From Exophiala sp. HKRS030 (lineage: Eukaryota > Ascomycota > Eurotiomycetes > Chaetothyriales > Herpotrichiellaceae), in contig JAHWDD010000002.1 of assembly GCA_023897205.1 (NCBI GenBank), forward strand, positions 1,488,001 through 1,552,000: a stretch of 64,000 nucleotides of DNA, read 5' to 3'. The position numbers and the translations under genes are program-made. Shown piece after piece: positions 10,859-21,228 of this stretch (the stretch's first letter is position 1; each line of letters opens with the position of its first letter). The notes beneath the pieces are model-generated. The model saw only the letters and a program-made list of their open reading frames with translations. It did not search any database and was not told the DNA's origin.

Positions 10859-11866
10859 ATGTTTTCTCAACCTACGCCACAGTTTAGTCCCTTCTTCGCC
10901 GCCAATCGTCCGCAGCCTCACCTTTATACACCGGTCACCCCGTCGCCGCTTCGGACGTCGAGGAATGCGAATCTCATGCCTACCAGCCCTGAACGCGAGG
11001 GCGGAGGTTCCTCCCCGTTGAGGTTGGGAAGCTCACCTCTGGGGAAATTCGCTGCTGCCGATGAGCAGGATGAAAACTCCACATCTAATCGCCTGTCCGG
11101 ATTCTATCTGCAGAAGACCCCGGAAGCGTCGAAACAATACGCAAGTACGACTGTGGGTGCTGGTGTATTGGCCACCCCCCCAGACTCCTCGTCGATCGGC
11201 AATGGGCAGGCCAGGTTCGGTTTCCAAAGGACCGAGAGCACTTCCGCTTTTCCAAGTCTCGCAGGCTCGGCAGGCGGCAAGAGAAGCAACACTGACACAT
11301 GGGAAAGTAGAGCAAAAAGTCTCGGATCTGCAAATACACTCGCTCGGCACGCGGCGCAGGGCAGGGAGCAGAAGAAGAGTCGTTTCCTGGACCGGATAAG
11401 GCGAAGACGCGACGACACACGCAGTGAGCTTGTCGGTGATCAGGTGTTGCGTATGGACTTTGTCAGGGAGCGAAGGATCTGGGAAGACGAGATGAGGAGA
11501 CGGGCTGCCGAGGCCGGTGGTGACGGCACTGAAGAAGTCGACATCGATATGATGCTGGATGAGGAGGCCCCGGAAGATGAGATGTCGCCGACAGAAGAGT
11601 TTGATCCGGAGCTGGAATCTTATTACGATTATCAGACAGGTGATATGCTTGACTTAGGCGGCCCAAGAGAAGGGCTGGGCGGTCAAAACAACGACAATTT
11701 CCTAGTGGACGAGGATGAGGAGTACGAAGAGGTCTTTCGAGAGCTTATCTTTAAAGATGAGTTCCAACGAAGCCAAGGAAAGATTTTGCAGTACGAAGGC
11801 GGAGGAGGAGACGCTAATGCCAGTGGTGGACAATTGGAGCACGAGGCTGGCATGGATCTTTCTTGA
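10859..11866 (+). CDS. Uncharacterised acidic, low-complexity protein
   Basis: 335 residues in one exon. The first third is Ser/Pro-rich with TP and SP sites (possible kinase targets), starting MFSQPTPQFSPFF. The middle has a basic stretch, KKSRFLDRIRRRRDD (a possible nuclear localisation signal), followed by a helical, charged segment. The C-terminal third is very acidic (EEVDIDMMLDEEAPEDE; DEDEEYEEVFRELIF). I see no signal peptide or membrane helix. Composition suggests an intrinsically disordered nuclear protein, but I recognise no family and assign no function. Codon use and the long open frame support a real gene. Confidence 0.75.
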   Translation: MFSQPTPQFSPFFAANRPQPHLYTPVTPSPLRTSRNANLMPTSPEREGGGSSPLRLGSSPLGKFAAADEQDENSTSNRLSGFYLQKTPEASKQYASTTVGAGVLATPPDSSSIGNGQARFGFQRTESTSAFPSLAGSAGGKRSNTDTWESRAKSLGSANTLARHAAQGREQKKSRFLDRIRRRRDDTRSELVGDQVLRMDFVRERRIWEDEMRRRAAEAGGDGTEEVDIDMMLDEEAPEDEMSPTEEFDPELESYYDYQTGDMLDLGGPREGLGGQNNDNFLVDEDEEYEEVFRELIFKDEFQRSQGKILQYEGGGGDANASGGQLEHEAGMDLS

Positions 11867-12868
11867 ACAAAGCAAAGGATTTGTGCTACATTATGAGGCG
11901 TACTGCCTGTACATTTACACAAGCGTAGGAGCTGCGGTTTTGATCGACAGATTGTCCGAGTCTGATGTTGGTCAAGTGAGTGTATAGTGGCGGGCCTCGA
12001 CTCTTTGTTGTTGACACCAGAGGGCACTACAGGGTGCTCGCAACTGTACTCGATTTGAGCTCAGCGATGGGAGGTGTCATTCTGCAACGAAGAAGGCACG
12101 ACATGATCACGCATCATTGATGATTCTTGAAAGCAATGGCCCCTTCTCATGGACCTATCATGAGTACATTTGTTCCTGTTGAGTTGAAGATTCGATCAGG
12201 AATAACCTTTTGTGGCATCAGGAACAATTTTCCTTCGAAGACTCTCATGCCTCTATCTAAAAGGCTCCTCTGACACGGATAGACCACTGCGACTCTCTCT
12301 GCTTGGGTCTCAAGCCTCCCACAAGGTGCAGCGTATAGAGTTACCTATAAAGGTTAGCGTAGTCTACTGGAACTCAATATAACTGCCCGGAAGAGGAAAG
12401 CGCGAAGTCAAGTCTCGTTCAACGCTCGACGAAACCTCAGAAGGACTCGGTGCATCAAGATCACAGACGGCCGCTTGGGCTCAAGAGGAATGGCCGCTTT
12501 GTGTGCGCGAGTTGTCGTTGGTTCATGGTGTCGATGCTGCTTGCAGTCAAGTGCCACCAGTTGTCGAACCGGAGAAGAAGCATGGTCCCTTTCCCACCAT
12601 CCTCGGTTCCTCTTCGAACGAGCAGACTCATGCTTGCAAGGGATGGCTTAGGGATGGCTTTTGGATGGGGGCCTGACCCTTTGCTATGATCAGTGTCATG
12701 GGCCACGTCTTTGCCTTCCATCACGATCTCAAAGTGTGTGTATACTCATGTCTAGGGTCCGGCCTTCTTTCGAAAACCAAAAAAATCGCCCCCTAGTTCT
12801 TGCACCATTCGTATTCTTGTTCGAGCCACCTCCTTCAATCCTCCCCAGTACATGAGTGACAGTAGGCT
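11867..12868. other. 1.0 kb intergenic region
   Basis: No recognisable gene; only short open frames with no splice-supported extension. It lies between the acidic-protein gene and the truncated permease. Confidence 0.5.
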
Positions 12869-14405
12869 ATGGACGAGCAAAAACACAAAGAGACACACCA
12901 GCCTGCCGTCTGTGCAAGTGCCAGCAACAATTACAAGCAAAAACTCAAGCAGACCTACGCCTTTTGGACGTGTCAGTACCATCTTGGTTTCCGACATCCT
13001 ACGGCAGCAGAACTAATAGCAGACGCTGCAGTCATACAAAACCAGACGATTTTTTTGACCTCACTAGCTAGTTATGCGGCCATGTACTCGCAGGTCTTCT
13101 TTTCGATCGGGTTTCCGCACCTGTGTTCAGTCACGTAAGTTGCTACCAGACCTCGAGCTGTAAATTGAGTAACCCAGTATAACGAGCCGAGTCCAACTTG
13201 AAATTAACGGATGGAGTACAGGGCATTGATTACCTTTGGGCAAATGCTAGTTGTACCGTTCTTAGTGGAAAACCAGTCGACGAAACCTTGCAAGAGTGGC
13301 CAGCAGCACAACAACCAGGTAAGGACGTCATGCAAGTCGTCAGCAGTACTAAGCAGATGAAACAATGTTCGTTGACTTCACAGCTCGTTCATACTGGAGC
13401 TTATCGTCGCTTGCTTTCTTATATCGCTGCCTGGAGCGTCTTGATTGGAGAATTTTCGACGCTGTCTATCAACGCTTCATACTGCGCGTCAGCGGCGTGT
13501 GATCTTATGGGGTTCTCAGGTCCCAATTCCCAGCAGAAGGCAAGGCGCATCACCCAAGTCTATGGTTAAGTGTACGATTTTCGAGGACTCTTTGCTAAAG
13601 GTATTCATTCTCCATAGGTTTATCCCGCGCTATTGATCTATTTGGCTGCTCTCGCGAGGCCCGCAATCTTCGACTGGCTATCAAAGCAGTTGGTACCGAG
13701 AAAGGACCTGTTGGCTGAATTGTCCAATGTTTCAAGCTGTCTTTTCCTGGCTTTCGCCATACGGGTGGAAACCGACAGCAAAAACACGAACTCTGCTTCT
13801 CCAAAAGGCCTCGATCCCTCTGGTCGGATGTCAAAGGACCGGGTGATCAATTGGAGCATGTCCGTATTGCTCTATACTCTATATGGATTCGACGGTGTGA
13901 TATACTGTAAGCTTATGGCTTACGGATTACTTATAGCATGGATTTATACTGATGCAGGAGCAATCTACAGTCATTTCAGAAATGAAGGACATTACTCGTG
14001 ATACTCCCGTGAGTAAAGGGGTGATATTATCCGCTACCTACTCTTTCATGTTCTTCAGCATGATGACTGATTCAAATCAGAGCTTCTTGATCTGGACCAT
14101 GGTAATGGCTGGGCCTGTCGCTTGCCTCTCGACTACCATTGTGTGGCTTACACCAGGAAGTAATTGGGCTTTCTATTACAAAGTGACCTCTGAGTACCTT
14201 GTAAGTTGAGGAATAACAAATGGTTTCCCTTTCCAATACTGCCATTTCTGACGAATCGGTCGGACAGACTCGACTCTGCCGGTCAATAGAATCAAGTCAT
14301 CCTGGCAGCCATGTGTGGTTTGCCTTGATCTTGACGGGCCTCAATTCTTTCATGATTGCTAATGTCTACACAGCTGGATCCGTATTCATCTGGTCAATGA
14401 CATAG
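12869..14405 (+). CDS. C-terminally truncated APC-type permease paralogue (possible decaying gene)
   Basis: Hand-spliced model of eight exons: 12869-12971, 13032-13134, 13222-13318, 13384-13539, 13618-13906, 13971-14008, 14081-14200, 14268-14405. It reads 347 residues without a frameshift. Exons 2, 3 and 4 are exactly as long as in the intact permease at 18787-20731 (103, 97 and 156 nt) with the same phases; exon 5 is 289 versus 292 nt. Alignable segments include YRRLLSY (YRRFLSY in the intact copy), ISEMKDITRDTP (LSEEMKNPSRDAP) and a LIWTMVMAG/MIWSMVWAG pair. Many family residues are lost, for example the GGP of the first helix. The stop falls where the intact protein continues for about 165 more residues (the last 3-4 helices), and I find no matching sequence downstream. 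Intron 4 uses a GC donor (AAG|GCAAGG). Transport activity is doubtful. Confidence 0.7.
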
Positions 14406-14690
14406 ACAATTTTGAACTCTGTGCTTTTATTCAAAACTTCTTTACCTAGGAGATCATGAACTTGAATAATCATACCATCTATAGTATTCCAACCCCTTCC
14501 ACAATGGAAAGGCTAAAATTGCTTCTAGGGCCATAGAATTTCTATTCACCGTATTTCAGACTACAGGCTACATATGTGACCGTAGCGTGGACATAGAGTC
14601 TGCTAGACCAAAGCAAGGCCCTGAGCGAGCATACGATGAGAAGTATAGGATTTTTTCAAATTCAGCCCATACCGCCGCCTTTCCTCCACT

Positions 14691-16376
14691 TCAACTGCCG
14701 CCAAAAAATCTCTCAAACGCCTTTGCAGCTCTCGTCAGAGGTCGTTGATTTTGTTGTAACGCTGCCAGAGGAGGAGGAGGCGTCGTCGTCGCATCGAATG
14801 GATCGGGTTCGTCTAGCAACAAACAATTGATGCCTTCTTCGTCGGCGGGCAGGTTCATGCGTTTGTCGCCGCTTACCGGATCCCTCCACCCGCCGGTCAT
14901 TTTGATGTACCCATCCAGCGCGTCCACGATGCTGGAACCCAACTCCAAAGCGTGACTCGCACGGGAGTGGGTGTAGTGCGTGAGCAACTTGTGGAGCAAG
15001 TCTCTGCCGGCTTCATCGGTTCCTCCTTCTTTTCGCCGAGCGGCAGAAACGAGAATCTCCCCGGTGCGTTCGACCCACTCGACGTCTCGCAGTGACTGGG
15101 ACTCGAATCCCACCAGCATGTCTTGCACCAGGGGTCTGAACAGTCGAGGCGCCGAGCACATGTAATACAGGACTCGCTTGAACAGGCGGCCGGCAAAGAG
15201 GGAGGCTTCCTGGAGCTGGAAACCCGGGTTCAAAAAGGTCGAAGAGGCCTCCTTGAGGAGGTACCGGTGCTGGCCAAACTCGGGCGGGACCGACTGCACG
15301 CCCAACCACCACGGGACAAACGGCGCGGCGACGGAACCGGTGGGCGCGATCCAGATCCGGCGCAGGTCCGGGTCCATGTTGCCGTCCTTGGGGAGGCGGA
15401 CCACCTGGCCATACCCGGCTTCGTCGGTAGACATGCGAGGGTCACGAACCAGGGACATGAGGTCCTGTTCGGTGACGGGGACTTTTTCTAGAGTGGCCTC
15501 TTCCATTTCCCGGTGCGAGACTCGGCCTACGCCACCTCCCACGGGGGACGTGTCGTCCTGGGCGAGACCGTAGACCTCGACGAGGTTGATCAAGGACGGC
15601 GTTTTGGAGGCGCGGCTGCTCCACCAGCCTTGCTCTTGGGCGAACGTCACCAGGTGCGGCGCGCCCATGTAGTTTTCGGGGTCCCGCTCGAAGTCGACGG
15701 GGAAATCCCCAATGTACCCGGGGTACAAGACCCGGACCTCGTCGGGACGCAACCTCTCGGCCGCCCACAACTTTCGACCTCCGGCAAACTCCCACACGAC
15801 CCAGGCCTCGTCCCGGTCGGCCACGAGGTGGGTGTTGCCTCCGTACGTGGCGTAGCCGTGCTCGCGGATCAGCTCGCCGATGATCTCGACGGCGTGGCGG
15901 GCGGAACGAGCGCGCTCCATCACCAGCCTCGCCAGGTTGGAGTAGTTGACCCCCGTCTGGGGGTCGGGGGTCATGTCGACCAGCTCTCGCCGGTTCGGAG
16001 CCCACACGTCCCGCACCGCCACCCCGCGGTCGTTGAGCCCGCCGTTGGTCAAAGGAGCCGGCAGGCCCCAGTAGTCCGAGTACTCCATGCTGATGTACCG
16101 GTGGGTGTGGCTCACCTGGGGGATGGTGATGAGGCGCCCGGGGAGGACGGCCTCGTCGGTCACTCCCACGGTGATGGTCTCGTTCGCGGCGTGCTCCGCC
16201 GCGGGGAATATCTGGAGCCAGTGACCAGACACTTCCTCGCCGCTGCCGCCGATGAGTATGTCGCCGGATGCCGTGAGAGAAGAGCCCACGTAGAATGCGT
16301 AGCTGGCATCGACGACGACGGCGAGAGACGCGACGTAGACGAAGAACAATAAGAGGGCGCCCGAGGACTGAAGCAT
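14691..16376 (-). CDS. Secreted peptidase C69-family dipeptidase (Ntn hydrolase), nucleophile Cys replaced by Ser
   Basis: 561 residues, one exon, starting at the ATG at 16376; open frame further upstream begins only with GTG. The N-terminus is a signal peptide (MLQSSGALLLFFVYVASLAVVVDA). Directly after it comes SYAFYVGSSLTASGDILIGG, the pattern of family C69 (PepD/secernin-like) dipeptidases, whose N-terminal Cys becomes the catalytic nucleophile when the leader is removed. Here that position is Ser25 (AGC at 16302-16304), one base from TGC. The rest is family-like: NDRGVAV, a GYATYGGNTHLVADRDEAWV block and a long C-terminal domain. It should act outside the cell or in the secretory/vacuolar path on small peptides, if active. 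The region is conspicuously GC-rich compared with its flanks. It lies between two permease paralogues. Confidence 0.85.
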   Translation of the reverse strand: MLQSSGALLLFFVYVASLAVVVDASYAFYVGSSLTASGDILIGGSGEEVSGHWLQIFPAAEHAANETITVGVTDEAVLPGRLITIPQVSHTHRYISMEYSDYWGLPAPLTNGGLNDRGVAVRDVWAPNRRELVDMTPDPQTGVNYSNLARLVMERARSARHAVEIIGELIREHGYATYGGNTHLVADRDEAWVVWEFAGGRKLWAAERLRPDEVRVLYPGYIGDFPVDFERDPENYMGAPHLVTFAQEQGWWSSRASKTPSLINLVEVYGLAQDDTSPVGGGVGRVSHREMEEATLEKVPVTEQDLMSLVRDPRMSTDEAGYGQVVRLPKDGNMDPDLRRIWIAPTGSVAAPFVPWWLGVQSVPPEFGQHRYLLKEASSTFLNPGFQLQEASLFAGRLFKRVLYYMCSAPRLFRPLVQDMLVGFESQSLRDVEWVERTGEILVSAARRKEGGTDEAGRDLLHKLLTHYTHSRASHALELGSSIVDALDGYIKMTGGWRDPVSGDKRMNLPADEEGINCLLLDEPDPFDATTTPPPPLAALQQNQRPLTRAAKAFERFFGGS

Positions 16377-16855
16377 GGTTGTGATGCGAGATGAGGTAAT
16401 AGATACGAGTATTTGATGCCTACTTTCCGAAAAGGAAAGAATAAAAAGTTGCAGAATCTCAGTCACGTCCCAGAGATAAAGGGTTGTTTTGTAGAGTGTT
16501 TAGACAGGTTGGTGCGTTTTCACCGCTGCCGTGGATCGGTCCATGGCCATGGCAATTCCGCTCATCCCATGAACAAGTACATAATATGCTTTGAGACCAG
16601 ACAGATCGAAATGCGACGACATACTGATCGGTTACTCGTAATGGTAGTTCGCGTACGTACGTCAAATTATACGAGGCATGCGGCATCAAGAAAGGGCAGC
16701 GAGGCTAAACCCCAAATGGCAGTTAAATGGAGGTTGCAGTTTGTCGCGACAGAGAAATGCTTGTACGATCGCCCCAGATGTATCAAGAGTTGCATTTTCA
16801 AGAGGAATCAACGGATAGTACAGAGTAGAGAGCTCTTTTTACATCATCTAAACCA
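16377..16855. other. Intergenic: promoter of C69 gene, 3' region of carrier gene
   Basis: 479 bp holding the upstream region of the leftward C69 gene and the 3' end of the leftward SLC25 gene. No coding potential; open frames here have no motifs. Confidence 0.5.
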
Positions 16856-17896
16856 TCACTCTTCCATGTTACACAGCGTCTTTATCGCCTCATAGCTTCC
16901 CAGGTATATCCCACCCCCGACGCCTGCGGCAATGCACGTCAGAAGAGACCCTCTGAACAAGGCTGCCCATCCTTCACGGCGGACAATGTCTCTCGCAAAA
17001 GCCAAGGCGTTCAAATTTGCCAGTTTTGGCTTGGCTGATTTTACACCAACTCCCTCGACTGTAGTGATCGTCCGGGAATGCTGGTCCTCTACTGCGCGAC
17101 CGGCTGCGAGTCTCATCCTGAGTCTGATCACATCGGCAGGAACAAAAATCCACGATGAGCAGCAGCCGGCAATGGCGCCGCAGACAGCACTTGCTTTGAC
17201 CTGCTGTACCGGGTCGGAGTCGCCCGTTTGCGGCCTGCAGTACTCGAAGGGCGAATTTTGCTTGAGCTCCTCGTAGATCGAAAACATGAGACACACGTGG
17301 GGCAGCTGAGCTGCCACCAACACGCTGTAACCTGCCCATAGTTTGGACGGTTGTTTGGCAAACAACCTTAGCAACTTCAGCACTTGTGCCGCCGCCGACC
17401 GTGACAGTTGGTCGGGCGGGTGTCGATGAGAGGGTGTCCGGATGGCTTGCGCATTCTGCTTCAGCACTTGGGCAGGATTGATGATGGCGCACGCGAGAAG
17501 TTCGCCTGCCGCGCTTCCAGCCGCATAGTCGAATGAACGTGGTAGGCTGGCGAAGTGTCCAGCTGCGCGAGCCTTGGAAAACGATGCCCTGACGGAATCG
17601 TACACTGTGAAGAAGGCGATGGACGCCGGTATGTTTGCGACCACGGTAGGACCGAAGCCTCGATAGAGGCGATGGAACAGATTTTTGTCGAACAACCGAC
17701 TGGTTGTAGAAGTTGTTCCATGAGGGGCGTTTCCTGACTGTATGCGACAAATGACCGTGTCCAATGGGTGGATTATGCCATCGGTGAGTGCGGCGGCACC
17801 ACCAGCTGCCTGAATAACTTCAATTTTCGTTTGTCTTCAAGTTGGGACTGATGTGCTGCTTACCACACTCAGTGCCATTGCATTTTCTGCAAACAT
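16856..17896 (-). CDS. Mitochondrial carrier family (SLC25) transporter
   Basis: Exon 1 17864-17896 (11 codons), intron 17810-17863, exon 2 16856-17809; 328 residues. Three SLC25 repeats are visible, each with a signature after the first helix: IHPLDTVICR, INPAQVLKQNAQ and VPADVIRLRM. The short first exon supplies the start of helix 1 and joins in phase to AAGGAAALTDG. About six membrane helices are expected in the inner mitochondrial membrane. The first two signatures deviate: Ile where Lys/Arg is usual in repeat 1, Gln where Asp/Glu is usual in repeat 2. The overall look resembles the SAM-carrier/Mme1 side of the family, but I cannot assign a substrate. It is transcribed leftward, away from the permease at 18787. 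Confidence 0.85.
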
Positions 17897-18786
17897 GGTA
17901 TCGTATTCTAAAAGTTATCGCATAATGTTCCTATGGTCAGAGTCGCGTCATCGCGGGTAGCTTTCGAAGGTGTTGCCTCGTGGATTTATGTCGCCTCGTA
18001 GATGCCGCCCGAGGAGACTCTGTTCACTTGATGGGTTCTGATATTGAAACACCGGTTATCACTCGATGGCCATCCGTGCAAGACGAAAACGGGCCCGTCT
18101 TGCTCAAGCCGTACGTCGGATTTGTATGCGACCTTAGGATCCTGATCCCAGCTGCGCAGATGTTGCCGTGGTTGGATATAGGATACGAAAGCTCAACAAT
18201 GATAGGTTATAGATGACCCGGGGTTGTCCATAGTATCTGGATCAGTCGATGCCGACATGGACAATCTTTCAAATTTTGATAGCTAGATGTCCAATTACGA
18301 GTACGAGGTGGATTGCCGCTCCACTCTCCATTTTATGCTCCTTTGTAGTTTAGCTCCGAAATCAATTTTCTCCAATCAATGCTTCTTTTGGGTGTAGATT
18401 ATCACCTTCATGAATGCTCTCTACAATCGATTTATTTTAACTTCTCGACTCAGCCGCGTATGGGTGGCGGCTTTCGATCGATCCGTTATATGGGCCGAAA
18501 ATCTTCAATCCCTGGGCCTTTCGCTTACCGCGCAATCCTCCATCATGGATTCTCTTATTATTGGCCTTATTTGTACAAACACAGCAACTGGAGGAGCAGC
18601 AACCTACACCCTGCTATCATTGCCAAATTGTATAGAAATACCTGAACTGGAACCGCAATGTACAGTGCCGCCCTCCATCGACCTTTGGTCTTGTCTTGCC
18701 TGAATGATATTTGTCGCATTCTGCGCCAAAGAACAGCATTGAGACGCTAGAGTGAATGCCAGTTGCGCTTTGAACCCGATCCAGAC
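17897..18786. promoter_or_regulatory. Divergent promoter region, carrier and permease
   Basis: 890 bp between the divergent carrier (leftward) and permease (rightward) start codons. It is AT-richer than the genes and has no coding structure. No defined operator is recognised. Confidence 0.45.
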
Positions 18787-20731
18787 ATGGCCAAAGTGGA
18801 ATTCATGGCCAAAGCCGACGAGATGCCCACCGAGAAGCCCGACGGTCCTCCAGCGCTCGACGTCGAAGAGGGAGTCTCGTCTGAATCATCCATTCACGAG
18901 GGAGAGCTCAAAAGAATTCATACCTTCTGGAGCTGTATGCAGAAATGCCTCTTTTTCCCAAGAGATTGCGAACACTAATAAGTTGGCAAACAGTACTGGC
19001 ATACCAGACGACGGTTCTCTCCACCTGGAGTTGCAACATAATTCTATACGCCATAATCTTCTCGCTTGGGGGTCCAGTGGCTTTGATATACGGAACGTGA
19101 GTACTCCGTCCCACACGAGTATTCTTCCTCGAAGTGGATCAAGTGTTGGCTAATCGAAACCATCACAGCATCATTGTCGCTATTGGGCAGACACTGGTCA
19201 TGGCCTCGCTGGCCGAGTATTGTTCACTTTGGCCCAATGCTGGCGGTCAGGCATTTTACACCCAGGTAAGCAGAGCATCTGGAGCGCTGTCCTATCTAAT
19301 TGTCCTCATCAGATGGTCGCCCCTGAAAAATATCGCCGATTTCTGTCTTATACTGTCAGTTATTGTGTTCTGGTTTGTGAAGTGTCCGTGGCGGCCGGGT
19401 GCGCGTTGAACAGCGCAAACATCGTCAATACTTTCGTGGACATCACTCATCCGAATATCGAGTGGAAGGTAAGTTTACGAGCCCCTCCCAAGCGACCCCT
19501 TTTGACCTGGCAAGATCAAATCTGACGGTCGCTGAGATAGCCATATATGATGTTTCTACTCTATTGCGGCTTTCTCATACTGCCTCTTATAACGGGAGTC
19601 TTGGCCGGTTCGCGTTACGGTGCCCAACTCCAATTTTTCGCCGGGTGCTTCAATGTCGGCGGACTCGTGGTATGGGCCATCGTGTTCCTAGTCATGGCAG
19701 AAAAGACAGACGCAAAGTTCGTCTTCACCGACTTCATCAACAACAGCGGTTGGAACAGTGATGCATGGGTTTTCATTCTGAGTTTTTACACGCCTATCTA
19801 TGGCCTTTATGGTACCGATGGAGTTATGCACCGTAAGCTGTCCTCTGACTCTTCTCCACGTCTAAATATGGTCTGACTTGTCATTACTCAGTGAGTGAGG
19901 AAATGAAGAATCCCTCTCGTGATGCGCCCCGAGTCATGATCTGGTCCATGGTCTGGGCGGGTGTTACTGCTCTCCTTTCTGGAATAATCATGTGCTACAC
20001 GGTTGGGCCCAACTGGGAAGCCCGTCTCGACGAAGGTGCTCCCTATCTGGTATGGTTCATGGACGTGACGAATTCCGTGTATGGTGGAGGTGTGTTTTGC
20101 TGCGTCACCATGATGGGTTTGAACGTAGGTTGCCACCCTCTTATTACGAGTGAATGCATCAGTGCCACATCAGGATTCCAGGCCGTCTGGAGCGTTAGCT
20201 GACCTGTTTGAACAGTACCTCACCATCCTCAACCAGTCTACCGCAAGTGCTCGCATGGTCTGGAAGATGGCGAAGCAAAAGGCATTCCCGTGTTCCGGTT
20301 ATCTCAGCCATATCTCGCCTCACTACAACATTCCAATCCGCGCGCTGGTGGCCTTCATTGCGGTCTGTATGCTGGTCGGCCTATTGGTACTTGGCTCACA
20401 ACTCGCCTTCTTTGCCATACTGTCTGGCGGTGGCATCGCTATTCAGATCTCCTTTATCATACCGATCCTTTGCGTTGTATTGAGAGGTCGCGACACAATT
20501 CTCCCAGAGGGACGACCGCAATTCAACCTCGGGAAAACATGGGGCAACATCATCAATATTGTGAGTTTGGCGTGGAGCATTCTAGTCGTGTTGTTCTACG
20601 TCTTCCCACAGTATATGCCGGTGGTTGGCGAGATCGCCAACATGAATTGGGCTATTGCTATCATCGGCGCAGTGACAATTTTTGCTGGCGTAACCTGGGT
20701 CGCAAGAGCAAAGAGCCATTACATTGCTTGA
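18787..20731 (+). CDS. APC-superfamily amino-acid/choline/GABA-type permease
   Basis: Seven exons: 18787-18934, 18994-19096, 19169-19265, 19313-19468, 19541-19832, 19892-20124, 20216-20731, all in phase; 514 residues. After a hydrophilic N-terminus of about 45 residues come roughly 12 membrane helices. Family marks are LGGPVALIYGT in helix 1/2, GQTLVMASLAEYCSLWPNAGGQ, YRRFLSY, FINNSGWNSDAWVF, a YGTDGVMHLSEEMKNPSRDAP block and the C-terminal LPEGRPQFNLGKTWG. This pattern is that of fungal plasma-membrane permeases such as Hnm1/Uga4 relatives that import choline, GABA or amino acids. The substrate cannot be set from sequence. A truncated paralogue with the same exon grid lies at 12869-14405, and a Zn2Cys6 gene follows on the same strand 0.5 kb downstream. 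Confidence 0.9.
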
Positions 20732-21228
20732 GATTCAGTGGCACTGGAAGAAAAGACGGTCATCGATAGTGCATTACTAGCCACTGTGAAAGCGTCAGAA
20801 AAAAGGGGAACCGAAATGTCCGGTACGGCTCTGGCCAAATGATGTCAACCTGAACAAGGTTCACGTGAAGTCGGGTGTCACTTGAGCGGTATTCAACGCT
20901 CAACATAGAAACAGGCCCCAATAATCTTGATATATGCGTCCTTTGGGTCTTTTCTTCGGATCATAGGTTGTCGATGCCGCTCAGGGTCTACAGCCTCGCC
21001 TCGTAGCCATATTACAATAACTCCGCTTCTTTTTCCCCACACTTCGAAGGACCCCATGACGCATCTGTGCCTTCACATGGGAAGCTCTTTGATCTTTTGC
21101 TAAGTATGATCTAATGTCCTTTGTACATCAAATGTAACTTGAAATTATTAAAGTCGTGTTTGAAGATCCAGCAGGCACTATCGCAGATATTGTCGGAAGC
21201 CATGATGTGACCTCTTGAAGAGGGCGCC
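20732..21228. other. Intergenic, permease 3' end to regulator start
   Basis: 497 bp between two rightward genes. No gene seen. It should contain the permease terminator region and the regulator promoter. Confidence 0.5.

Noticed and set aside
12869..14405. First reading as a frameshifted permease pseudogene
   Set aside because: Apparent frame changes vanish when introns are placed as in the intact paralogue; the spliced frame is open. Truncation remains, so it is listed as a truncated gene instead.
15513..16352. Long open frame (about 279 codons) on the + strand inside the C69 gene
   Set aside because: It is the antisense shadow of a GC-rich coding exon; its product has no motif and is dominated by Arg/Gly/Val, while the minus frame has a signal peptide and family motifs.
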